Both the position numbers and the translations under genes were made by a program. A DNA stretch of 64,000 nucleotides from JANMMJ01 sp964543235 (GTDB lineage: Bacteria > Pseudomonadota > Alphaproteobacteria > Rhizobiales > Aestuariivirgaceae), in NCBI GenBank assembly GCA_964543235.1, contig CAZIXE010000013.1, positions 1 to 64,000 of the forward strand. Reading direction: 5' to 3'. Shown one piece after another: positions 10,001-18,659 of this stretch (its first letter is position 1; every line of letters starts with the position of its first letter). The notes beneath the pieces were generated by a model that saw only the letters and a list, made by a program, of their open reading frames with translations, had not been told where the DNA came from and did not search any database.

Positions 10001-10336
10001 GAAGGCGCGCTGCTTCGGGCCTCGACGGCGGCACTTGCCAATGCGGCGAGCGACGATCTCAACTTCAGTTTCGCCGATTCGAGCAAGTTCACGGCCGGCC
10101 AGCTGGCCATCCTCAACCAGATCGATGTCGACGACGATCTGATCCTCGAGGTCGGCGAGGTGATCAACGCCGTGCAGGACATCTATCGCGGCAATGGTGA
10201 CGGCATCAACCAGGGCAGCGAAACGCCCACCCTCCTCGCCACCGACCTGTTCAACAAGTCGTCGATGAACGCAGTGGCAGGCGCCCTCGATGCCATGAAC
10301 AATCTGCAGCATATCGGGGTTGGTGACTTCACCTGA
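7029..10336 (+). CDS. Large DUF11-repeat surface or secreted protein (interrupted by an assembly gap)
   Basis: ATG at 7029 follows GGACGGGAGATCGGAAT. Visible are 331 residues before the gap and 737 after it. Residues 1 to about 185 (GNYQAFLRLQDSPAEQGFNTD) match the N-terminal domain of the 3663 protein. At least six DUF11-type units follow, with hallmarks such as LNITKTATVDGGSASAGE, NTGNVTLTGVTVSDPYA and GDGKLDVGETWTYTASH; these are Ig-like modules found in bacterial envelope proteins. The last 190 residues start GQSPGFWKNHLCLF and contain GGGEGALLRASTAALANAA, the module shared with the paralogue. No signal peptide or anchor is seen. The downstream frame differs only because of the 100-N filler. 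Export by a type I system and a structural or adhesive role are inferred. Confidence 0.8.
7968..8531 (+). repeat. Direct repeats of the DUF11 unit around the assembly gap
   Basis: The 55 bases 7968-8022, just before the gap, recur exactly at 8153-8207. The 55 bases 8123-8177, just after it, recur exactly at 8477-8531. The unit length is 354 bp (118 codons). As in the upstream paralogue, the identities stop at exactly 55 bases. Confidence 0.9.
8023..8122. other. Assembly gap (100 N)
   Basis: Exactly 100 N. Aligning both edges with the neighbouring 354-bp unit predicts a true insert of 269 bp plus whole units. A 269-bp insert restores the frame between the two halves of the gene. Confidence 0.97.
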
Positions 10337-10359
10337 TCTTGGGCAGCACGACGGTAAAC

Positions 10360-10393
10360 GGGGCCGGGCCCGCGGGGTCCGGCCCCTGCTTTT
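10360..10393 (+). terminator. Rho-independent terminator of the DUF11-repeat gene
   Basis: GGGGCCGG (10360-10367) and CCGGCCCC (10379-10386) form a perfect 8-bp stem, followed by TGCTTTT. It starts 23 bases after the stop codon and ends in the same CTGCTTTT tail as the terminator of the paralogue. Confidence 0.8.
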
Positions 10394-10621
10394 GGGCTTG
10401 CCTTCGCGCGGTATCTCCGGCATAAGCCGCCTCGCCCATGGGCATCTGGCTGGGGGCTGAACGGAAGGGACCGCATAGCCGGTCCAGGGGATTGACCCCG
10501 GCTTCCCGTGTCTCCGCTCTAACGTCGACCGGTCTTTCGAGCCTTTATTTCAGGGTTCGTCAGAGGCTCTGCGCCGGATGCCTGTTGAGCACGACGAAAC
10601 TGCAAAAGGCTCCATACCGAT

Positions 10622-11056
10622 ATGCCTCTCTATGAACACGTGTTCCTGACGCGTCAGGACGCCTCGAACGCCCAGGTCGACACGCTGACCGAGCAGTTCA
10701 AGGGGGTGATTGCCGGCCTCGGCGGCAAGATCACCAAGAATGAATACTGGGGCGTCAAGTCCCTCGCCTTCCGCATCCGCAAGAACCGCAAGGCGCATTT
10801 CTCCTTCTTCAACATCGATGCCCCGCCGGCGGCGATCGCCGAAATGGAACGGCAGATGTCGATCAACGAGGACGTCATCCGCTTCATGACCATCAGGGTC
10901 GAGAAGCATGAGGACGGGCCCTCGGTCATGATGAAGCCGTCGCGCCGCGACGACCGCGACGAGTTCGGCGGCATGGGCGGCGGTTTCGAGGGCGGCCGTG
11001 GCGGCGGCCGTTCGCGCCGCGACAGTGAAACGCCAGCCACCACGGAGGCCGAATGA
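10622..11056 (+). CDS. rpsF: 30S ribosomal protein S6
   Basis: The 144-residue protein begins MPLYEHVFLTRQDASNAQVD and contains GVKSLAFRIRKNRKAHF, the conserved S6 core that pairs with S18 on the 30S platform. After about residue 105 it has a Gly/Arg-rich acidic tail (GGGFEGGRGGGRSRRD), the kind of extension common in alphaproteobacterial S6. Its TGA overlaps the rpsR start by 4 bases. It opens the rpsF-rpsR-rplI operon; the 285 bases upstream hold the preceding terminator and no other gene. Confidence 0.97.
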   Translation: MPLYEHVFLTRQDASNAQVDTLTEQFKGVIAGLGGKITKNEYWGVKSLAFRIRKNRKAHFSFFNIDAPPAAIAEMERQMSINEDVIRFMTIRVEKHEDGPSVMMKPSRRDDRDEFGGMGGGFEGGRGGGRSRRDSETPATTEAE

Positions 11057-11310
11057 TGTCAGCAGCCCCCTCGACCGGCGGCGGCGCCCGCCGCCCCTTC
11101 TTCCGGCGCAAGAAGTCCTGCCCGTTCTCGGGCGACAATGCGCCCAAGATCGACTACAAGGACGTGCGCCTGCTGCAGCGCTATATTTCCGAGCGCGGCA
11201 AGATCGTGCCGTCGCGCATCACTGCGGTTTCGGCCAAGAAGCAGCGCGAGCTCGCCCAGGCGATCAAGCGCGCCCGCTTCCTCGGTCTTCTTCCCTATGT
11301 GCTGAAGTAA
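11053..11310 (+). CDS. rpsR: 30S ribosomal protein S18
   Basis: The 85-residue protein carries KSCPFSGDNAPKIDYKDVRL and SRITAVSAKKQRELAQAIKR, diagnostic of S18, which binds S6 and 16S rRNA. The start ATG overlaps the rpsF stop (ATGA), so the two are translationally coupled; a second ATG follows directly at 11056. rplI begins 12 bases downstream. Many Rhizobiales carry a DUF2232 membrane gene between rpsR and rplI, and it is absent here. Confidence 0.97.
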   Translation: MMSAAPSTGGGARRPFFRRKKSCPFSGDNAPKIDYKDVRLLQRYISERGKIVPSRITAVSAKKQRELAQAIKRARFLGLLPYVLK

Positions 11311-11322
11311 GGAGCTGCCGAA

Positions 11323-11892
11323 ATGGACGTCATCCTTCTCGAACGGGTGGAAAAACTCGGCAGCATGGGCGAAGTGGTCAAGGTCCGCGACGGCTATGCC
11401 CGCAACTACCTGCTGCCGCAACACAAGGCGCTGCGCGCCACGGAAGCGAACCGGGCCAAGTTCGAGCGTGACCGTGCGGCGCTCGAGGCGCGCAACGCCG
11501 AACGCCGCAGCGGTGCCGAACAGGAGAGCCGCAAGCTCGACGGCAAGAGCTTCGTGATCCTGCGCCAGGCCGGCGAGTCGGGCCAGCTTTACGGTTCGGT
11601 GTCGACCCGCGACATCGCCGAGGCGGCCGCGACGACGGGCGTCCAGGTCGGGCGCAACCATGTGTTGCTCGACGCGCCGATCAAGACGATCGGGCTCTAT
11701 ACGGTGCGCATCGCGCTGCATCCCGAGGTCAGCGTGACGGTGACGGTTAACGTCGCCCGCTCGGCGGACGAGGCCGAGGCGCAAGCCCGCGGCGAGGTGC
11801 TGACCGGTCCCGTGTCCGACCGCGCCGAGGCGCGCGCGGCGGCCGAGGAGCTGTTTGCCGAAGAGACGGCAGCGGCAGCCGCGCAACCCTGA
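11323..11892 (+). CDS. rplI: 50S ribosomal protein L9
   Basis: The 189-residue protein begins MDVILLERVEKLGSMGEVVK and has the L9 signature GYARNYLLPQHKALRATEAN. L9 binds 23S rRNA near the base of the L1 stalk. It is longer than the roughly 150-residue E. coli protein because of an Ala/Glu-rich C-terminal tail beginning about residue 148. A GGAGCTGCCGAA leader gives a good ribosome binding site. It is the last gene of the rpsF operon, and a hairpin terminator follows at 11923. Confidence 0.97.
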   Translation: MDVILLERVEKLGSMGEVVKVRDGYARNYLLPQHKALRATEANRAKFERDRAALEARNAERRSGAEQESRKLDGKSFVILRQAGESGQLYGSVSTRDIAEAAATTGVQVGRNHVLLDAPIKTIGLYTVRIALHPEVSVTVTVNVARSADEAEAQARGEVLTGPVSDRAEARAAAEELFAEETAAAAAQP

Positions 11893-11922
11893 CTTAACGC
11901 CAAGCCATTGTCTTTGCTTGCG

Positions 11923-11948
11923 AAAGGCTGTCCTCTGGGCAGCCTTTT
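11923..11948 (+). terminator. Terminator after the rpsF-rpsR-rplI operon
   Basis: AAAGGCTG (11923-11930) and CAGCCTTT (11940-11947) form a perfect 8-bp stem with a 9-base loop, ending in a short T run. It lies 30 bases after rplI. Confidence 0.65.
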
Positions 11949-12070
11949 GGCATTAACCATCGGCGCGCAGAGGCAGGTCCCGAGGATTTACAAGCATGCT
12001 TAATTTTTGTTAACAATTTGGCGAATGCGGAGGCGTTGCGGATGGGATGGGGCGCCTGCGGAGTGTCGTC

Positions 12071-13327
12071 ATGTATGCCTTGCTGGATCGCGCGCTGAAA
12101 TATGTTGTGAGGACGGGACAACTCGCCGTCACCAGTCCCAGAGGGCAAGTGCATCACTATGGCGACGGCAGCGGCAAGCCGGTGGCGATCCACGTCAGGA
12201 CTGAAACCGCAGCCGCAGCCATTGCCCTGGACGGCGACTACTATCTCGGCGAGTGCTACATGAACGGTACGCTCGACCTGCTGTCGGGCAATATCCACGA
12301 CCTGCTCGAGCTGTTCCTGAAGAACCTCGAGGGGCGTCCCTATCCGGCCGCGCTGCGCATGATTTACAAGGCGCGGATCGCCCTCAAGCGCCTCCACCAG
12401 TTCAACCCGATCGGCCGCGCCCGGCGCAACGTGGCGCATCACTATGACCTTTCCGGCCAGCTCTATGACCTGTTCCTGGACCGCGACCGCCAGTATTCCT
12501 GTGCCTACTTCGAAGAGGGCGTCAACTCGCTCGAGGAAGCGCAGCTTGCCAAGAAGCGCCATCTTGCCGCCAAGCTGATGATCCGGCCCGGCATGAAGGT
12601 TCTGGATATCGGTTCAGGTTGGGGGGGGCTTGGCCTCTATCTGACCGAGACCTGCGGAGCCAGGGTGACCGGGGTAACGCTGTCCCAGGAACAGTTCAAG
12701 GTATCGAACGAGCGCGCCCAGCAGCGCGGCATCGCGGAGCAGGTACAGTTCAAGCTGCTCGACTACCGGCAGCTCGATGACAGGTTCGACCGGATCGTCT
12801 CGGTCGGCATGTTCGAGCATGTTGGCGTGGTGCATTACCGGCAGTTCTTCGAGAAATGCCGCGCCCTGCTCGCCGACGACGGTGTTGCGCTGCTGCATTC
12901 GATCAACCGCTCCGACGGGCCGGGCGCCACCAGCGCGTGGATCAAGAAATATATCTTCCCCGGCGGCTACATCCCGGCACTGTCCGAGGTGCTGCCGCAT
13001 ATCGAGCGCTCGGGGCTTTACGTTACCGACATCGAAATCCTGCGGCTGCACTATGCCAAGACTCTGGCGGAATGGGCCAGGCGCTTTGCCGACCATCGCG
13101 AGCGCGCCAGGGCACTCTATGACGAACGCTTCTGCCGCATGTGGGAATTCTATCTGGCGGCTTCGGAAACGGCGTTCCGCTATTCCGGCATGAACAATTT
13201 CCAGATCCAGTTCTGCACCAGCCAGCATGTGTTGCCGTTGCAGCGCAACTACATGCTGAGTGAGGAGGACCGGCTCCGCGAAGTCGACAGCAAGCGCCCG
13301 CGACTCAAGTCGGTTCCGGCGGAATGA
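12071..13327 (+). CDS. cfa: Cyclopropane-fatty-acyl-phospholipid synthase family methyltransferase
   Basis: The enzyme transfers a methylene group from S-adenosylmethionine to cis double bonds of membrane phospholipid acyl chains. From ATG 12071 (GCGGAG upstream, spacing 7) it is 418 residues; an ATG at 12047 would add 8. The N-terminal domain (1 to about 115) precedes ARRNVAHHYDLS and YSCAYFE, typical of the family. The SAM-binding motif KVLDIGSGWGGLGLYL lies at about 176-191, followed by GVTLSQEQ and VSVGMFEHVG. It is a monocistronic-looking gene between rplI and dnaB. Other SAM-dependent lipid methyltransferases share this fold, so the exact product is likely but not certain. Confidence 0.88.
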   Translation: MYALLDRALKYVVRTGQLAVTSPRGQVHHYGDGSGKPVAIHVRTETAAAAIALDGDYYLGECYMNGTLDLLSGNIHDLLELFLKNLEGRPYPAALRMIYKARIALKRLHQFNPIGRARRNVAHHYDLSGQLYDLFLDRDRQYSCAYFEEGVNSLEEAQLAKKRHLAAKLMIRPGMKVLDIGSGWGGLGLYLTETCGARVTGVTLSQEQFKVSNERAQQRGIAEQVQFKLLDYRQLDDRFDRIVSVGMFEHVGVVHYRQFFEKCRALLADDGVALLHSINRSDGPGATSAWIKKYIFPGGYIPALSEVLPHIERSGLYVTDIEILRLHYAKTLAEWARRFADHRERARALYDERFCRMWEFYLAASETAFRYSGMNNFQIQFCTSQHVLPLQRNYMLSEEDRLREVDSKRPRLKSVPAE

Positions 13328-13429
13328 GTTTGCTGCCCCTGTAAAGCCCGATTTCTGGCAGTCTGTGGATAGCGCGCAAAAGGTGATTCGCGCCCTAACC
13401 GGCGCCACCGCATGCATTAAGACGTGTCC

Positions 13430-14929
13430 ATGGCCACACCAGCAACGCTTCGCCCGGTTGACGCCGGATCCGAAGACGACTCCTACCGTACACCACCCTG
13501 CAACCTCGAGGCCGAGCAGGCGCTCCTGGGCGCCATTCTGGTCAACAATGACGCCTGCGACCGGGTGACAGGCTTTCTGCAGCCGGCACACTTCTTCGAG
13601 GCTGTCCACGCCCGCATTTTCGATGCGGCTTCCACGCTCATCCGGGCCGGCAAGCTGGCCAGCCCGGTGACGCTCAAGTCGTATTTCGATCGCGATGAAA
13701 CGCTTAAGGAAATCGGTGGACCCGCCTACCTGGCGCGCCTGGCAGCCGCGGCCACCACGATCATCAATGCCGAAGAATACGGCCGCACCATCTATGAGCT
13801 GGCGCAGCGGCGCAAGCTCGTCGATATCGGCACCGATATCGTCAATGGCGCCTATGACATGCCGGTGGATCTGTCGGCCCGCGATCTCATCGAACAGGCC
13901 GAGCAGTCGCTTTACGAGATTGCCGAAAGCGGCAAATACGGCCAGGGCTTCCAGCCCTTCGGCCGGGCGCTCACCGATGCTATCGACATGGCCGCCAATG
14001 CCTATCAGCGCGACGGCGGGCTCTCCGGCATTTCCTGCGGTCTCAAGGACCTCGATGAGAAAATGGGCGGCCTGCAGCCTTCCGACCTCATTGTCCTTGC
14101 GGGGCGGCCGGCCATGGGGAAGACAGCGCTCGGCACCAACATCGCCTATCACGTTGCACGCAACTACAATGCCGAGCATCAGGCCGACGGATCAGTCAAG
14201 GTCAAGGACGGCGGCGTCGTGGCGTTCTTCTCGCTCGAGATGTCGTCCGAGCAGCTTGCGACGCGCATCATTGCCGAACAGTCCGGCATCTCGTCGGAGC
14301 GCATCCGGCGCGGCAAGATCACCGCGGAGGAATTCGACCGGCTGGTGGAAGTCTCGCGGGAATTGCAGTCGCTGCCGCTCTACATCGATGCCACCGGCGG
14401 CATCACCATCTCCCAGCTGGCGGCACGGGCACGCCGCCTCAAACGGCAACGGGGCCTCGGACTCATCGTCGTCGACTATCTGCAACTGCTGACTGGATCA
14501 TCCCGGCGGGCGCAGGAGGGCCGCGTCCAGGAAGTGTCGGAGATCACCGTCGGTCTCAAGGCGCTGGCCAAGGAGTTGCATGTCCCAATCATTGCCCTTT
14601 CCCAGCTCTCCCGCCAGGTCGAGAACCGGGACGACAAGCGGCCGCAGCTGGCGGACCTGCGCGAGTCAGGCTCGATCGAGCAGGATGCCGACGTCGTGCT
14701 GTTCATCTACCGGGAGGAATACTACCTGGCGCGCAAGGAGCCGCGGCCGAATACCCAGGAGCATTTCGACTGGCAGGAACAGATGAACCGGGTGACGGGC
14801 ATCGCCGAGGTCATTATCGGCAAGCAGCGTCACGGCCCCACCGGCATCGTCGAGCTGCAGTTCGAGGCCGCGCTCACACGATTCCAGAACCTGGTCAAAT
14901 CCGAGTATCTGCCGGAGCAGTTCGGCTGA
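13430..14929 (+). CDS. dnaB: Replicative DNA helicase DnaB
   Basis: DnaB is the hexameric helicase that unwinds DNA at the replication fork. From ATG 13430 it is 499 residues (GTG at 13424 would add two). The N-terminal domain opens with PPCNLEAEQALLGAILVNND. The RecA-like domain carries Walker A LAGRPAMGKTALG at about 223-235, VAFFSLEMSSEQLATR, and the Walker B region GLIVVDYLQLL. The SGSIEQDADVVLFIYREEYY segment near the C-terminus is typical. There is no intein. Its place after rplI and before alr/radA is usual in Rhizobiales. Confidence 0.98.
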   Translation: MATPATLRPVDAGSEDDSYRTPPCNLEAEQALLGAILVNNDACDRVTGFLQPAHFFEAVHARIFDAASTLIRAGKLASPVTLKSYFDRDETLKEIGGPAYLARLAAAATTIINAEEYGRTIYELAQRRKLVDIGTDIVNGAYDMPVDLSARDLIEQAEQSLYEIAESGKYGQGFQPFGRALTDAIDMAANAYQRDGGLSGISCGLKDLDEKMGGLQPSDLIVLAGRPAMGKTALGTNIAYHVARNYNAEHQADGSVKVKDGGVVAFFSLEMSSEQLATRIIAEQSGISSERIRRGKITAEEFDRLVEVSRELQSLPLYIDATGGITISQLAARARRLKRQRGLGLIVVDYLQLLTGSSRRAQEGRVQEVSEITVGLKALAKELHVPIIALSQLSRQVENRDDKRPQLADLRESGSIEQDADVVLFIYREEYYLARKEPRPNTQEHFDWQEQMNRVTGIAEVIIGKQRHGPTGIVELQFEAALTRFQNLVKSEYLPEQFG

Positions 14930-14932
14930 GGA

Positions 14933-15766
14933 TCAGGTCATGGCGAGCGGGGCCTTGCGCCGCGGCGGCGGGAAGGCGCGGTCGAGAGACTGCAGGTCTT
15001 CTGCCGCCAGCTTCACCTGGAGTGCGGCAGCAAAACCCCTCACCCGATCGGCGCGCGCTGATTTCGGAATGGCGATCACGCCGGGCTTCGCGAGGAGATA
15101 GGCGAGGCAGATCGCGGCGGGATCAACGCCATGCCTTGCGGCGAGCCTGACGATGACCGGCTCATCGAGCAGCTCGCCCTGCCCTAATGGACAATAGGCC
15201 ATGATGGCGATGCCGGCGCGCCGCGCATCGGGAAGGAGCTGCCATTCGATACCGCGTTCACCGACATGGTAGAGCACCTGGTTGGCAGCGCAGGCGCTTC
15301 CGCCCCTGACGCTGGCGAGTTCGGCCATGTCGGCCACGTCGAAATTGCTGACACCCCAGCCGGCGATCTTGCCGGCTGCCTTCAGCGCCTCGAAGCCCGC
15401 CACGGTCTCGGCCAGGGGATGCGGCCCCCGCCAGTGCAGGAGGTAGAGGTCGAGATGATCGGTGCCAAGGCGCTTCAGGCTGCGCTCGCAGGCGGCGACG
15501 ACGCCCTTGGCCGAGGCATTCTGCGGTAGGACCTTGCTCACGATGACGACCCGATCGCGCTGGCCGGCGATGGCTTCGGCCACCACCTCCTCGGCGACGC
15601 CGGAAGCATACATTTCCGCCGTGTCGATCAGCGTGAGACCGAGCTCGATGCCGGTCCTCAGGGCGTCGACCTCGGCCCTGCGGTTGTTCCAGCCTTCCCC
15701 CATGTGCCAGGTCCCCAGCCCGAGGGCCGGCACTTCCCGGCCATTGTGCAGCCTAACCATCCTCAT
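14933..15766 (-). CDS. Aldo/keto reductase
   Basis: An NADPH-dependent oxidoreductase of the TIM-barrel AKR family. The start at 15766 (277 residues) is favoured by GAGGAAGGGG upstream. The catalytic tetrad is visible: Asp and Tyr in DTAEMYASGVAEE, Lys in VSKVLPQ and His in YLLHWRGPHPLAE. The cofactor-binding VIAIPKSAR lies near the C-terminus. The natural substrate cannot be read from sequence; relatives reduce small aldehydes and ketones such as methylglyoxal. It converges with dnaB (3-base gap) and is divergent from alr. Confidence 0.9.
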   Translation of the reverse strand: MRMVRLHNGREVPALGLGTWHMGEGWNNRRAEVDALRTGIELGLTLIDTAEMYASGVAEEVVAEAIAGQRDRVVIVSKVLPQNASAKGVVAACERSLKRLGTDHLDLYLLHWRGPHPLAETVAGFEALKAAGKIAGWGVSNFDVADMAELASVRGGSACAANQVLYHVGERGIEWQLLPDARRAGIAIMAYCPLGQGELLDEPVIVRLAARHGVDPAAICLAYLLAKPGVIAIPKSARADRVRGFAAALQVKLAAEDLQSLDRAFPPPRRKAPLAMT

Positions 15767-15877
15767 GCCAGTTGACCCCTTCCTCGCGTCCGGAAGCAAG
15801 CTTAACCCCGCACCGCAGCCCGCACAAATTCGGTATTGTTGCTTGCCCTCGGCGGCATTTGCCGCTTAATGCGCCCG

Positions 15878-17038
15878 ATGAACGCTCCAACGCCCCGACG
15901 GGTTGCAGGGCCGCCGCCCGAGATTGCCGGCGCCGTCCTGACGATCCGCCTCGACGCCATCCAGGAGAACTGGCGGCGGCTGGCAGCGCGCGCGCGCCCG
16001 GCGGTCTGCGGCGCGGCGGTCAAGGGCAATGCGTATGGGCTGGGTATCGGGCCGGTGGCGCGGGCATTGTGGGCGGCGGGTTGCCGCGATTACTTCGTGG
16101 CCCGGCCGATGGAAGGTGCCGAGTTGCGGCGCCTGCTGCCGCGCGAAGCGGTGATTTATGTCCTTGACGGGCTGTTCCCGGGCCAGGCGGAATTCTATGC
16201 CATGCAGGATTTGCGGCCCGCGCTAATCGCGCCCGAGGAGGCGCAGGAGTGGTCGGCCTTCGGACGCATCTATGGGCGCAAGCTGCCCTGCGCCCTGCAT
16301 GTCGATACGGGTATCAATCGTCTCGGATTCTCGAGTGACAGCCTGGCGTCGCTGCGCGGTGACAGGCTCACCATGGACGGGCTCAATGTCGCACTGCTGA
16401 TGAGCCATCTGGCCTGTGCCGATGAACCCCACCACCCCCTCAACCGCCGGCAGCGCGACAGGTTCGAAGAACTGCGCAGGCTGTTTCCCGGCGTGGCGGC
16501 GAGTTTCGCCAACTCCAGCGGCATCTTTCTCGGGCCCGACTTCACCTATGATCTGGCGCGGCCGGGCATCGCGCTCTATGGCGGCAATCCGGTTCCCGGC
16601 GCCGCCAACCCGATGCTACCGGTGGCCATCCTGGAGGGCATGGTTCTCCAGGTCCGCGACGTCGCTGCGGGCGAAAGCGTAGGCTACGGCGCCACATGGA
16701 AGGCCGCCCGGCCGTCGCGCATCGCCGTTCTCGGCGCCGGCTACAAGGACGGCATCCCGCGGGCCCTCTCCTCGCGGGTACCCGACGGCCCGGCCCAGGT
16801 CCATATCGCCGGCCGCAACTGTCCGGTGGTGGGCCGCATCTCCATGGACATGATGGGGATCGATGTCACCACCCTGCCCCGCGAAGCGGTGGCGCGCGGC
16901 ACCAGGGTTGAAATCATCGGCGAGACCATCGCGATCGATGATGCCGCTGCCTGGGCCGGCACGATTTCCTACGAACTTCTCACCCGTTTGGGCCAGCGCT
17001 ATGCCCGGCTATATTCCGGTTTCGAATCGGATTCCTGA
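15878..17038 (+). CDS. alr: Alanine racemase
   Basis: A PLP enzyme that makes D-alanine for peptidoglycan. From ATG 15878 it is 386 residues; in-frame starts at 15869 and 15836 are possible. The PLP lysine is Lys49 in AAVKGNAYGLG (most family members read KANAYG or KADAYG, so the Ala-to-Gly change is mild). HVDTGINRLGF, the VGYGATWKA catalytic-tyrosine region and RISMDMMGIDVT are all present. mlaE starts 2 bases after the stop, so alr heads an alr-mlaE-mlaF transcription unit. Confidence 0.95.
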   Translation: MNAPTPRRVAGPPPEIAGAVLTIRLDAIQENWRRLAARARPAVCGAAVKGNAYGLGIGPVARALWAAGCRDYFVARPMEGAELRRLLPREAVIYVLDGLFPGQAEFYAMQDLRPALIAPEEAQEWSAFGRIYGRKLPCALHVDTGINRLGFSSDSLASLRGDRLTMDGLNVALLMSHLACADEPHHPLNRRQRDRFEELRRLFPGVAASFANSSGIFLGPDFTYDLARPGIALYGGNPVPGAANPMLPVAILEGMVLQVRDVAAGESVGYGATWKAARPSRIAVLGAGYKDGIPRALSSRVPDGPAQVHIAGRNCPVVGRISMDMMGIDVTTLPREAVARGTRVEIIGETIAIDDAAAWAGTISYELLTRLGQRYARLYSGFESDS

Positions 17039-17040
17039 GC

Positions 17041-17814
17041 GTGAATGTCCTTGCCCAAATCGGCCGTGCCGTCATGGCGATGCTGGCGGAAATCGGACGC
17101 GTAGTCCTGTTCATCCGTGATGCGCTGGTTCAGGGCCTGACGCCCACCATCTTCTTCCGCCAGATCGTCGAGCAGATGATGAAGATCGGTTACAACTCCC
17201 TGCCCGTCGTGGGGCTCACCGCCTTCTTCACCGGCGGCGCGCTGGCGCTGCAGATCTATCTTGGCTCGTCGCGGTTCAATGCGGAGGCCCTGGTCGCCTC
17301 AATCGTAGCGCTGGGCATCACCCGCGAACTGGGCCCGGTGCTGGCCGGCCTCATGGTGGCGGGGCGGGTTGGTGCCTCGATAGCCGCGGAACTCGGCACC
17401 ATGAAAGTCACCGAACAGATCGACGCGCTGGTCACTCTTTCAACCAACCCGTTCAAGTATCTGGTTGGGCCGCGCATCGTTGCTGCAGTCATCACGCTCC
17501 CCCTCCTTGTCGGCATCGCCGACACGATCGGTATCATGGGCGGCTACATCGTCGGCACCCGCAGCCTCGACTTCAATGCCTATGCCTATATCAAGAACAC
17601 CGCCGACTTTCTCGAACTCGATGACGTCACGTCCGGCCTCATCAAGGCGGCGGTGTTCGGCTTCATCATCGCCATCATGGGATGCTATCACGGCTTTCAT
17701 TCGCGTGGCGGCGCGCAGGGCGTTGGCCGTGCCACCACCAACGCCGTCGTGAGCTCGGCGATCCTGATCCTCGCTGCCAATTTCGCGCTCACCTCACTCC
17801 TGTTCAACGAGTAG
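17041..17814 (+). CDS. mlaE: MlaE-family ABC transporter permease
   Basis: A 257-residue inner-membrane permease of the lipid-transport (Mla/Ttg2B) family, which helps keep outer-membrane lipid asymmetry. The GTG start lies 2 bases after alr. The family signature region ITRELGPVLAGLMVAGRVG, followed by ELGTMKVTEQIDAL, is clear, and several hydrophobic helices follow. mlaF lies directly downstream. The periplasmic lipid-binding partner MlaD is not next to it, so the substrate-binding subunit must be encoded elsewhere or the pair may work with another partner. Confidence 0.93.
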   Translation: MNVLAQIGRAVMAMLAEIGRVVLFIRDALVQGLTPTIFFRQIVEQMMKIGYNSLPVVGLTAFFTGGALALQIYLGSSRFNAEALVASIVALGITRELGPVLAGLMVAGRVGASIAAELGTMKVTEQIDALVTLSTNPFKYLVGPRIVAAVITLPLLVGIADTIGIMGGYIVGTRSLDFNAYAYIKNTADFLELDDVTSGLIKAAVFGFIIAIMGCYHGFHSRGGAQGVGRATTNAVVSSAILILAANFALTSLLFNE

Positions 17815-17817
17815 GTC

Positions 17818-18591
17818 ATGGCCGGCGAACACATCATCCTCGACAATGTACGCAAGGCCTTCGGTGCCAAGCAGGTGCTGAACGGTATCACGCTCACCGT
17901 GCCGAAGGGCCACTCGCTGGTGGTGATCGGCGGATCGGGTACCGGCAAGTCGGTGATGCTCAAATGCATCCTCGGCATCCTCAGCCCCGATTCCGGGTCG
18001 ATCAGAGTGGCGGGGGACGAGGTGACAGGTCTCAGGGGACCGGAGCGCGACCGCTTCCTCTCCCGCTTCGGCATGTTGTTCCAGGGCGCGGCACTCTTCG
18101 ACTCCCTGCCGGTCTGGCAGAACGTCGCCTTCGGTCTGATCCAGGGCCGCAAGATGAAGCGGGGGGCTGCCAGGGACATTGCCATCGACAAGCTCGCCCA
18201 GGTGGGGCTCGGGTCGGAAGTCGCCGGGCTTTATCCCGCCGAGCTATCGGGCGGCATGCAGAAGCGGGTAGGTCTCGCCCGGGCCATTGCAGCGGATCCC
18301 GAGATCATCTTCTTCGACGAGCCGACCACCGGCCTTGATCCCATCATGGCGGATGTCATCAACAACCTGATCCTCGATTGTGTGAAACGGCTGGGGGCGA
18401 CCGCCATTTCGATCACCCATGACATGGCCTCGGCGCGCAAGATCGCCGACGACATCGCCATGATCCACAAGGGCGAGATCATCTGGCAGGGTCCGGCCGG
18501 GACCATCGATGCCAGCGGCAATCCTTACGTCGACCAGTTCATCCATGGCCGCGCCGAAGGCCCGATCCAGATGGAAGTACTGCGTTCCTGA
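17818..18591 (+). CDS. mlaF: MlaF-family ABC transporter ATP-binding protein
   Basis: A 257-residue ATPase pairing with the MlaE permease 3 bases upstream. Walker A GGSGTGKS is at 38-45, the signature LSGGMQKR at 143-150, Walker B IIFFDEPT at 163-170, and the H-loop SITHDMASA follows. The DPIMADVINNLI stretch after Walker B fits the Ttg2A/MlaF subfamily. It energises phospholipid movement between inner and outer membranes. It is the last gene of the unit; a 12-bp hairpin follows the stop by 8 bases. Confidence 0.93.
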   Translation: MAGEHIILDNVRKAFGAKQVLNGITLTVPKGHSLVVIGGSGTGKSVMLKCILGILSPDSGSIRVAGDEVTGLRGPERDRFLSRFGMLFQGAALFDSLPVWQNVAFGLIQGRKMKRGAARDIAIDKLAQVGLGSEVAGLYPAELSGGMQKRVGLARAIAADPEIIFFDEPTTGLDPIMADVINNLILDCVKRLGATAISITHDMASARKIADDIAMIHKGEIIWQGPAGTIDASGNPYVDQFIHGRAEGPIQMEVLRS

Positions 18592-18598
18592 GACAGAA

Positions 18599-18625
18599 GA
18601 AGGGCCGCACCCCGTGCGGCCCTTC
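18599..18625. terminator. Bidirectional hairpin terminator between mlaF and the small ORF
   Basis: GAAGGGCCGCAC (18599-18610), a CCC loop, and the exact complement GTGCGGCCCTTC (18614-18625) give a 12-bp perfect stem. Read on the minus strand it is followed by TTCTGTCTC, a better U-tract than on the plus strand. It can end both mlaF and the minus-strand small ORF at 18660. Confidence 0.75.
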
Positions 18626-18659
18626 CGTGAGATGCGTATGCGGCATCCCGTTAACCGGT

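Noticed and set aside
6459..10393. The two matching terminators as a sign of recent whole-gene duplication
   Set aside because: Similar GGCCGG stems and CTGCTTTT tails are short and common; the coding sequences are too diverged for a recent duplication.
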